26,870 nt of DNA from a virus. The DNA lies in IMG/VR virus record IMGVR_UViG_3300008267_000296, positions 1-26,870 of that record; one strand, written 5' to 3'. Within the stretch, counting starts at the first letter, position 1; the number at the start of each line of letters is the position of its first letter. Of this stretch, positions 8,171 through 15,700 are shown one piece after another. The notes beneath the pieces are model-generated. The model worked only from the letters and a program-made list of their open reading frames with translations. It was not told the origin of the DNA and made no database searches. A program made the translations under genes and the position numbers.

Positions 8171-9045
8171 ATATAAAAAAACATATATATAATCAGATAA
8201 GAAAAAGAAATCTATTAGAGGGTATTACTGATGAAGGTCGCCCTGATTTGAAATACTATGCTTTTGATTGGGACGACAACATTGCATTTATGCCAACTCA
8301 AATTATGGTATTAACAGAAAATGAAGATGAGGTTGGTATGTCAACAGAAGATTTCGCAGAACATAGACACCAAATAGGTGTTGAACCTTTTAATTATAAA
8401 GGAACCACAATTGTTGGTTATGCTCCCAATCCATTTAGAAATTTTAGAGAGGAGGGGGATAAAAGATTTGTTATCGATTCTATGGTTGCATCACCGGGGC
8501 CTTCTTGGAATGATTTTGTCGAATGTATTAATGGAGGGTCTATTTTTGCTATTATCACCGCCAGAGGTCACAACCCTGAAACACTTAAAGAGGCGACATA
8601 TAATTATATCGTATCAAGTCACAATGGTATAAATATGAAAACATTAGTGGAAAATTTAAAAACTTATAGAAATTTAGAATCACAGGAAAATTTAGATGAG
8701 GGATTTGATTTAAATTTTACAGACAAAGATTTAATTGAAGAATATTTAGAAATGTGTAAGTTTTATCCGGTGTCTTTTGGTGAGGGTAGTGCCGCTAATC
8801 CTGAAGAGGGTAAAATAAAGGCAATGAGGGAATTTATAAGTTATTGTAAGGAATTAGCCCAAGAAATTGGACAGAAGGCGATATTTAAAAATGATGTAAC
8901 AAATCATGAAATTATACCAACAATTGGTTTTTCAGATGACGACCCAAGAAATATTGATAAAATGAAAGAATTTTTATCTAGTGAATATGAAGAAAGTCCA
9001 GTAAGAACATATTTAACTAAAGGTAATATTAAAAAAGAATTATAA
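8167..9045 (+). CDS. HAD-superfamily hydrolase with head-targeting-like N-terminus
   Basis: This 292-residue protein has the haloacid dehalogenase catalytic motifs in order. Motif I is D34-W35-D36-D37-N38 (nucleophile D34, acid/base D36), motif II is the T131 of IITARG, the motif III lysine is K216 or K218, and motif IV is the acidic SDDD at 256-259. All key residues look intact, so a phosphatase- or nucleotidase-type activity is plausible; the substrate is unknown. Residues 1-18 form a basic tag ending L16-L17-E18 before G19, so cleavage by a prohead protease would leave the full catalytic domain. It overlaps the upstream tagged gene by four bases (ATGA) and lies between sheath and tube genes. 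The context suggests an enzyme carried in the virion rather than a cytoplasmic one, but that is an inference. Confidence 0.8.
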   Translation: MNIKKHIYNQIRKRNLLEGITDEGRPDLKYYAFDWDDNIAFMPTQIMVLTENEDEVGMSTEDFAEHRHQIGVEPFNYKGTTIVGYAPNPFRNFREEGDKRFVIDSMVASPGPSWNDFVECINGGSIFAIITARGHNPETLKEATYNYIVSSHNGINMKTLVENLKTYRNLESQENLDEGFDLNFTDKDLIEEYLEMCKFYPVSFGEGSAANPEEGKIKAMREFISYCKELAQEIGQKAIFKNDVTNHEIIPTIGFSDDDPRNIDKMKEFLSSEYEESPVRTYLTKGNIKKEL

Positions 9046-9110
9046 CCGGATTTAATATGAATTTATTTTAAATTAAAAAAAAGTAAATAGAAAAAAAATA
9101 AACAACACAA

Positions 9111-9122
9111 TATTTATATAAT
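9111..9122 (+). promoter_or_regulatory. Putative late promoter box for the tail tube
   Basis: TATTTATATAAT lies 39 bases before the tube ATG, in the same spacing class as the sheath promoter. The leader carries AATTAAAA at 9132-9139. The stretch from 9046 to 9110 is AT-rich and shows no gene. Confidence 0.6.
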
Positions 9123-9149
9123 AAATAAAACAATTAAAAAATAGAAAAC

Positions 9150-9638
9150 ATGGCTGATTTACTAATGAAAATGCCTTTTCAGTATGAACCTAAAAGAAAA
9201 AATAGGTTTATAATGACGTTCCCTTCGTCTTTGGGAATTAATTCTTGGTACGTTGAAAGTGCATCAAGACCAAGTATAACTATCGGTAGTAAAGAAATAA
9301 AATTTTTAAATACTGAAACTTATGTTGCAGGATCTTTCAAATGGGAAAATATTACAGTGAAACTTAGAGACCCAATCGGACCTTCAGCTGCACAAGCGGT
9401 TATGGAGTGGGTAAGATTACATGCCGAATCAGTAACTGGTCGTATGGGATATGCCGCGGGTTACAAAAAAGACCTTGACTTAGAAATGTTAGACCCAACA
9501 GGCGTTGCTATTGAAAAGTGGATTTTACAAGGTTGTCAATTAACTGCCGCTAAATTTGGAGACTTAGCTTATACTGGAGACGATCTAGCAGGAATCGATT
9601 TAACAATTCAACCGGATAGATGTATATTAGTTTATTAA
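9150..9638 (+). CDS. Tail tube protein (T4 gp19 family)
   Basis: This 162-residue protein is almost exactly the length of T4 gp19 (163). It forms the stacked hexameric rings of the inner tube. The N-terminus (PFQYEPKRKNRFIMTFP) and the following SWYVESASRPS segment are typical of the gp19 family. So are the middle VKLRDPIGPSAAQAVMEWVRLH block and the C-terminal strands from LDLEMLDPTGVAIEKW to LTIQPDRC. It is a single-gene unit with its own promoter box and a strong terminator, consistent with high expression. In T4 the tube gene directly follows the sheath gene; here two tagged cargo-like genes are inserted between them. Confidence 0.95.
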   Translation: MADLLMKMPFQYEPKRKNRFIMTFPSSLGINSWYVESASRPSITIGSKEIKFLNTETYVAGSFKWENITVKLRDPIGPSAAQAVMEWVRLHAESVTGRMGYAAGYKKDLDLEMLDPTGVAIEKWILQGCQLTAAKFGDLAYTGDDLAGIDLTIQPDRCILVY

Positions 9639-9663
9639 TTTTTCATAATTAATTTTTTAAAAG

Positions 9664-9690
9664 ACTCACCCAAAAGGTGGGTTTTTTTAT
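9664..9690 (+). terminator. Intrinsic terminator after the tail tube
   Basis: ACTCACC (9664-9670) pairs with GGTGGGT (9676-9682), with one T-G wobble, across the loop CAAAA, and is followed by a run of T. It argues against using the ATG at 9677, which lies inside the hairpin, as the start of the next gene. Confidence 0.85.
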
Positions 9691-9708
9691 TTACAAAAGG
9701 TTTAATAA

Positions 9709-9720
9709 TATTATTTTTAA
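9709..9720 (+). promoter_or_regulatory. Degenerate late-type promoter box before the gp26-like gene
   Basis: TATTATTTTTAA lies 22 bases before the ATG at 9731. It is a weaker match to the box seen elsewhere, but it has the same spacing as the 19-21 base class and follows a terminator, where a promoter is needed. Confidence 0.35.
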
Positions 9721-9730
9721 AATAAAAAGA

Positions 9731-10480
9731 ATGGATAACGAAGAAAAATACGGACAAAGTAATTTTAATTTACCACATGATGTGATCAAATTACCATCTA
9801 AAGGTTTATTTTACAAACCAAAAAAAGAATCAATTAAAGTTGGGTATCTAACCGCTTCTGATGAAAATATTTTAATGTCTGAAAACAATAGAGATGGGAT
9901 AGTTAAAAGTTTATTAAGACAAAAAATATACGAACCAGGGTTTTCTGTTGAACAATTATTAGATTGTGATGTACAAGCTATTTTAATCTTTTTAAGAAAT
10001 ACAGCATTTGGGTATGAATATAATTTTAATATAGTAGACCCAATGACGATGAAAAAATTTGATGCAACAATTTTGTTGGATGAAATTGATTATATCGATT
10101 CTTTACATAAACCAGACGAAAATGGACTTTTTTCTTATAAATTACCAAAAAGTAACGTTGATGTAAAAATAAAACTTTTAACAATTGGAGACCAACTTCA
10201 ATTAGATAAAATAAAAGATCAATACCCTCAAAACATGGTTGCTCCTGTTGCCACAAAAAAGTTGGAATTACACATAGAAGAAATGAATGGGGATAAAGAT
10301 AAGGGTAAAATATCACAGTTTATTTTACAAATGCCAATAGCAGATTCTAAAAGTTTGAGAAAATTCATTACAGAGTGCGAACCAAAGTTAGATCTTAAAC
10401 GTGAAATTATAGCCCCGTCAGGAGAAAAGGTAGATGTTACAATCGCCTTTGGGGTTGAATTTTTTCGGCCTTTCTTCTAA
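9731..10480 (+). CDS. T4 gp26-like baseplate / tail-assembly protein; likely chaperone
   Basis: I place the start at 9731, giving 249 residues. An in-frame ATG at 9677 lies inside the tube terminator. The N-terminal half has the hallmark of the phage T4 base plate protein family (gp26, Pfam T4_baseplate): LPSKGLFYKPKKESIKVGYLTASDENIL, then a helical DGIVKSLLRQKI and a CDVQAILIFLRNTAFGYEYNF segment. The family often has zinc-type cysteine pairs in the middle; they are absent here. The gene lies between tube and tape measure, where other tailed phages encode tail assembly chaperones. The last codons overlap a +1-frame ORF, and a TTT CGG pair at 10463-10468 could allow some ribosomes to shift into it. 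Confidence 0.8.
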   Translation: MDNEEKYGQSNFNLPHDVIKLPSKGLFYKPKKESIKVGYLTASDENILMSENNRDGIVKSLLRQKIYEPGFSVEQLLDCDVQAILIFLRNTAFGYEYNFNIVDPMTMKKFDATILLDEIDYIDSLHKPDENGLFSYKLPKSNVDVKIKLLTIGDQLQLDKIKDQYPQNMVAPVATKKLELHIEEMNGDKDKGKISQFILQMPIADSKSLRKFITECEPKLDLKREIIAPSGEKVDVTIAFGVEFFRPFF

Positions 10481-10625
10481 CTATCAAAAAAATTTATTAG
10501 ACGAAATATATTATTTAATCAAATATGCTAATTTTTCATATTTTGATTTAAAATTAATGCCGACTTATGAAAGAAAATATTTTGTCAACCAATTAATCAA
10601 AGATTTTGAAAAAAATAATAAATAA
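10434..10625 (+). CDS. Overlapping +1-frame ORF, probable frameshift extension of the gp26-like protein
   Basis: The open frame overlaps the end of the gp26-like gene in the +1 frame. The part beyond the presumed shift site is 52 residues, with a helical core LLDEIYYLIKYANFSYFDLKLMP and ending near QLIKDFEKNNK. An aromatic-rich helix followed by a short MP-x-x-E-R segment and a second helix resembles the C-terminal parts of tail assembly chaperone fusions. If produced by a +1 shift at 10463-10466 the fusion would be 297 residues. Alternatively it starts at its own ATG at 10434: an AGGAG at 10420-10424 has Shine-Dalgarno-like spacing, which is the one such site I noticed in the window. The tape measure follows directly with its own promoter box. 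I am confident that the frame is coding and less sure how it is reached. Confidence 0.65.
   Translation: MLQSPLGLNFFGLSSNYQKNLLDEIYYLIKYANFSYFDLKLMPTYERKYFVNQLIKDFEKNNK
10460..10468 (+). other. Candidate +1 programmed frameshift site
   Basis: The zero-frame codons are TTT TTT CGG. A phenylalanine tRNA reading TTT at 10463-10465 can slip forward one base to TTC, a better match for its anticodon, while the ribosome waits at CGG, expected to be a slow codon in this AGA-preferring genome. The next codon in the +1 frame is GGC at 10467. The zero frame ends only four codons later, at the stop codon 10478-10480. Confidence 0.5.
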
Positions 10626-10626
10626 C

Positions 10627-10638
10627 TATTTATTTAAA
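10627..10638 (+). promoter_or_regulatory. Putative late promoter box for the tape measure gene
   Basis: TATTTATTTAAA starts one base after the preceding stop codon and 20 bases before the ATG at 10647. Confidence 0.55.
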
Positions 10639-10646
10639 AAGTAAAT

Positions 10647-12695
10647 ATGTATTGGTTAAGTACCACTGAATCGGATCCACTAAATTTACCAAATGTAAAA
10701 GGAACAAAGGATTTTGTTACTGATTTTGCTAGTGCCTTAAAAACCGCATTTGACCCATTAATAACTGAAAAATTCTTCTTAAAGTTAGAGTCTGATGCTA
10801 GAGCGGCAAGTTCTAAAATGGGAAATCAGTTTGCTTCAAATGTCGGATACATTCAAGACATGATGGTCGATCTCTACACTGAAAATTTAAAACTTGGTTT
10901 TGAATATAAAGACACTGGTGATTTTTTAAAGGGACTTTCAAGTGAGATGGGTAGAATGGTATCTTTTACCGAAAAAAGTACAAAAGAGGCGATTCTTTTA
11001 TCTAAGGCTATGGGTACAAGCGCCGAAGAAGTTGGTAAAATGTATGCTTCTTTTGTTAAGTACGGTATGAGCCAACAAACCGCTGAAAAAGTGTTGGGTA
11101 AAACTTTTGAAATGGCTAGAAAGTACGGAGTCGATGCGGCAAAACTAACTAAAACTGTTTCAGATGACATATATAAAGCACAAATTTATGGATTTAAAGA
11201 TGGTGTAGAAGGACTAACCAAAATGGCAATACAAGCACAAAGATTAGGTGTTGAAATGAAAATCGCCGCTGGTGCCGCTGATAAAGCGTTTGACCCTGAA
11301 GGTGCGATTGAAATGGCTTCAAGTTTACAAATGTTAGGTGGTGCCATGGGTGGTATGACAGATGTTGGTCAATTAATGTATATGGCACAAAGTGACGTTG
11401 GGGCACTTCAAGACTCTATTTTAAAATCTACCGCAAGTATGGTTGATTTTAATAAAACAACTGGTGAATTTAAAATTAGCCCCGAAATGAGAAGAAACAT
11501 GACGGATTATGCAAAATCAATTGGGTCTACTTATGAAGAAGTTGCAAAAAATGCAGTTAAAGCAAGAAAAGAACAAGAAGTTTTATCAAAATTACCAATG
11601 ACCGGAGGTTTTTCTGAAGAAGAAAAATCGATGATCGCATCACTTGCAGAAATAGGCCCTAACGGACAAGTCCAAATAAAACTACCCGGTACCGATAAAT
11701 TAATTGATGTTAGTGAATTAAAAGGTGGTTCCGCTCAAATGGCTGAATTGAAAAAGGCACAAGAAGAAGCATCTAAAAGTTCAGAGGAGGTTGCAAAAGA
11801 TCAATTAGGTGTTTTAAAACAGGTTTCTAATACTTTACAGGATATAAAATTACAGGGTGTAGTTGCCGGAGGAAAAGTAACCTCACCTGGTAAAAGAACT
11901 TCCGATGAAATGATTGAAAATGTTCAAAAAAGAACAAATGAAGAAGGTATGGGTTATGATCTTCTTAAAAATCAAATGCAACCTGTATTACAGGCCGAAT
12001 TGGAAGCTTTTTCCTCAACAGTGACTCTTGTCACAAACGAATTGGCTGGCGCACTTAAAAGTACCGAACTTTCAACAGGTTTAGAAATAATGGGTGAAGC
12101 CGCAAAATTAGCATTTCAAGGAATTGAAACTGCGGTTAAGGCACTGGCGGATTTACTAAAGGGTGATGCTAAGGCCGCTGCAAATGAATTTAAAACGGCA
12201 ATTGAAGAAGCAACAAAAACTGTAGAGGCTATGTTTACTAAAATGGGTTTTGATCCTAGTAACATTGAAAAGTGGAAAGAATCCCTACCTAAATTTAGTG
12301 TAGAAAGGTTGGAAGAAAATTCAACAAATACTGAAGAGATCCCAACATATAAAAAAATAACAGATAATGAGCTTACCACCTCCAACGAATTAAAAAATCA
12401 AACCACAAATATACCCCCAACTAATGAAAATTTAACAACTCAAATTGTTACGCCAAGTAATGTAAATCAAAACATAGATTTTGAAAATAAAAAAAGTGAA
12501 GGTACTTTAACATTCGCTGGTGAATCAAAAATTACAATAGAATTAAATTCTAACATACCAAGTAATATACTAGATAAAGTTTTGGATGAAGAACAAATTA
12601 CAACACTAATTAAAGATGAGATGAGAAATGCTTTTAATAAATCTACAAATAATAACATATTAAACGCAATACCATTAGACATAAATTATGGATAA
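10647..12695 (+). CDS. Tail tape measure protein
   Basis: This 682-residue protein sets tail length and occupies the tube lumen. The sequence is almost entirely helical, with Ala/Lys/Glu/Met-rich segments typical of tape measures, for example SFTEKSTKEAILLSKAMG, then YGMSQQTAEKVLGKTFEMA. A Gly/Met-rich patch follows (MLGGAMGGMTDVGQLMYMA, about residues 229-247), and then a long charged helix with KKAQEEASKSSEEVAKDQ. The last 150 residues are Asn/Thr-rich and less ordered. At about 0.15 nm per residue the tail tube would be near 100 nm, close to T4, whose gp29 is 590 residues. Its place directly after the tube and the putative chaperone genes supports the assignment. I see no transmembrane segment and no peptidase or lysozyme motif. 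Confidence 0.85.
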   Translation: MYWLSTTESDPLNLPNVKGTKDFVTDFASALKTAFDPLITEKFFLKLESDARAASSKMGNQFASNVGYIQDMMVDLYTENLKLGFEYKDTGDFLKGLSSEMGRMVSFTEKSTKEAILLSKAMGTSAEEVGKMYASFVKYGMSQQTAEKVLGKTFEMARKYGVDAAKLTKTVSDDIYKAQIYGFKDGVEGLTKMAIQAQRLGVEMKIAAGAADKAFDPEGAIEMASSLQMLGGAMGGMTDVGQLMYMAQSDVGALQDSILKSTASMVDFNKTTGEFKISPEMRRNMTDYAKSIGSTYEEVAKNAVKARKEQEVLSKLPMTGGFSEEEKSMIASLAEIGPNGQVQIKLPGTDKLIDVSELKGGSAQMAELKKAQEEASKSSEEVAKDQLGVLKQVSNTLQDIKLQGVVAGGKVTSPGKRTSDEMIENVQKRTNEEGMGYDLLKNQMQPVLQAELEAFSSTVTLVTNELAGALKSTELSTGLEIMGEAAKLAFQGIETAVKALADLLKGDAKAAANEFKTAIEEATKTVEAMFTKMGFDPSNIEKWKESLPKFSVERLEENSTNTEEIPTYKKITDNELTTSNELKNQTTNIPPTNENLTTQIVTPSNVNQNIDFENKKSEGTLTFAGESKITIELNSNIPSNILDKVLDEEQITTLIKDEMRNAFNKSTNNNILNAIPLDINYG

Positions 12696-12753
12696 ATAAT
12701 GTTTGACTTTCATTATTATCTTCAGTAATCAAATAAAAAATCATACAAATACC

Positions 12754-12765
12754 TATTTATTTAAA
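12754..12765 (+). promoter_or_regulatory. Putative late promoter box for the baseplate operon
   Basis: TATTTATTTAAA lies 21 bases before the ATG at 12775 and is identical to the box before the tape measure gene. It would drive the three tightly packed genes up to 25665. Confidence 0.55.
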
Positions 12766-12774
12766 AAACAATAA

Positions 12775-15700
12775 ATGGAAAGTCCGTTATCTTTTAACTC
12801 GTCAGAAAACTTTAGAAAAAAACTTTTAGTAAGAAATCTTAAACCTTACAAAGTTGATGGTAGTTTTACTTCTAACGATACAAATATAGTAAAAGAATAT
12901 CAAATTGTTGATTATTCTGTAATCGATTCTGAAAGTATTGAAATAATTGGAAACAAACAAGAAATAATATTATACCCAAAAAACAAGTACGGACCAACAA
13001 ATACTAATTCTACTTACGGTAATATTGTAAATATTAATTTAAATTTAAACACAGAATCAAATCAAGGAACATATGGTTATGATAAAACTATAGATTCTAA
13101 GTTAGAGCAAATAGGTAACCAGAGAGAAATTTTTTCTAAAATTAAAAATGTATATAAATCATCGGGCGACGATTATGGTATACCTGTTTATACTATAAAT
13201 AATGATAATATTATTTTAACAAATGGTACAGGCATATATGATATATCAGATACATTTGGTAGTTATTTAGAACAAATAGGTAACCAACAAGAAGTAACAT
13301 TAAGGGTTAAAAACAAATACACACCAGAAGGTGGAAATGATTACGGTAACACAAGATACTCTATTAATGATATTTTATCTATAGGTTCAAACGAAGGTAG
13401 TTACACTTTTGTTGATAGTGTTGGAAGTAATTTAGAAGTAAAAGGTTTAGAAAAAAGAAATGAAACCTTTCCAAGTAACCAATACGGACCAACAAATGGA
13501 CAAAGTTTGTTTGTTGTTGAACCGTTCATTAACCAACAAACAAACGCACCTGAAGGTAACTATGGTTTTGATGATACGTTTAATAGTCCTTTAGAAATAA
13601 TAGGAAACCAACAAGAAATTGTTTTAAGAGTTAAAAATAAATACACACCAGAAGGTGGTACCGATTATGGTCAGACAAGATATAGTATAAATGATTTATT
13701 ACCTATAGGGTCAAACGAAGGTGAATATAATTTTGCAGATACTGTCGGAAGTAAATTAGAAACCGATGGGTCGTTATTTAGAAATCAATTATTTCCTATT
13801 AGTCAGTATGGTCCTGAAGGAGAACAAAGTCAAAATACCGTTAATCCTAATGTTAATCAACAAACATTTTCCAATGAAGGAAATTACGACTATAACGATA
13901 CTTTAGGTAGTCCATTAGAGGTATTTGCCGAGAATTCTTTAAATTTTCAAATAAATCAGTATGGCCCACAAAGTCAACCAGGAAACGCGGCCGATGAAAA
14001 CATCAATATACAAACCAAACCATTTGAAGGTGAGTATGATTTTTCAGACACTGTTGGTAGTGAGTTAGAAATTATAGGGAAAATAGAATCAAACGATGCT
14101 TATGTAATTAATAAATACGTTACTGGTGACGGAGATTATGACACCATAACTATTGATGATATACAAACACAAACAACAGGTCAGAGATATTATAACTCCT
14201 CTCAATCCTTTTCTTTTTTACCGTCAGATTATTTACCAATCAATATACTTTTGAGTAATAATCCTAATGGTTCAAATGGATCATTATCACAAGATTCAGA
14301 TTTGGCTAAAATTGCAGCAAAAAGATTACAAAAAGAATTTAAATATAGAGTTGCTGCTGAGTTGTTATCAGAAACATTAGGAAGATTAAATGTCGTTAAC
14401 TCATCAATTGATCCTGATAGTGGAGAAATATCGGTTAAACCAAAACTAGACCCATTTAATGCTTTAGGAATCCTAAGTGGAAACGTACCACTTATTCAAA
14501 GAAATTATAAAATAACAGACTCAAACAATATTATAGGGAAGGCGATTGGTTTTGTTGCTAATCTTACGGGTCTGTATTCACCTTACTCATTGATACCGGG
14601 TGAATATTTTGATTACCCAAAAAAGAGATTATTAAATAGATTGATTGATAATCCATTTGAACCTTTAACGACAGGTGTAATGGGAGCAATAACTAAAATA
14701 ACATCACCACCAAACCAAACAGGATCTGAAAGATTTGTTGCATTTACATCAAACGCAACGCAAAGTTTGATTTTTAATCAGATTTCTTTAAATGAATTTA
14801 GGCCTAAATATACTGCAGGTTTTGTTGATAGTGCGGTAAATACATTAACCGGTGTTAATTTGTCGGCACCTGATGGTAGTTTTTATATTGGTAGTAGAAA
14901 AAACACAATAACTGAGATTGTTTCTCCTGTTAATGCTCTTCCTGTATATAAAGATGGTGAACCATTTAACATGGCTGTTTATAGTTATGGTGAAGTTGCT
15001 AAAGAATATGAGGGTGAAAAAATAAATGATTACTTTTTTGGTTTAAACACTAGACCATTGTATGATGGAAAATCACAAATAACAGGAGATTTTAGTTGGA
15101 CGACAAAGAAAAGTTTTTTCAAACCAGGTAGAAAGGTAGGTCCTGGAGGTAAACAAGAATATAAACAAAACGAAGTTTTTGATGCAAATATAAAAAGAGC
15201 GTTTGAAGATTCCGTATCTTATTCTTTAGATTTTAAAGAAGGATCTATTTTAGATGTAACACAAAAAATAGTAGATGCCGGTTCTAAAAATGGTGTTTAT
15301 TATTTGAAACACGTAGGAAATGCAATTAACCAAGTAAGTAAAGTCTTTAATGATGGGTATATTGAAATAACTAAAGGGTCTAGAGTTATTAAATATAAAA
15401 CAAAGAATTCGGTAGAATCCACATCAAAAAACTTTGAGGGTCTTGAATATTGTAGATTATTTACAAAAGATAACCCATACTATACTTATTCACAATTACA
15501 AAAAACCGATGGAAATATAAGAAAGTCCACTTATTCTATTTTTGACAACACTTACAATTTGAATATTGCACCAATGAACGATAAGAATGGTCAATCAACA
15601 AATATTCAAGAAGGTAAAGTAAAAAAATATATGTTTTCATTAGAAAACTTGGCTTGGAGAACTTCAAATAAAAAAGGTTTCACAGTTGACGATTTACCAA

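Noticed and set aside
9677-9730. Upstream ATG that would lengthen the gp26-like protein by 18 residues
   Set aside because: It lies inside the terminator hairpin of the tube gene and upstream of the likely promoter; the added residues do not look like the family, and the ATG at 9731 begins a normal N-terminus.
12691-12720. AT-rich hairpin at the end of the tape measure gene (AATAATG / CATTATT)
   Set aside because: The stem is only A-T-rich with a single G-C pair and lacks a T run, so I would not call it a terminator; chance is likely in such AT-rich sequence.
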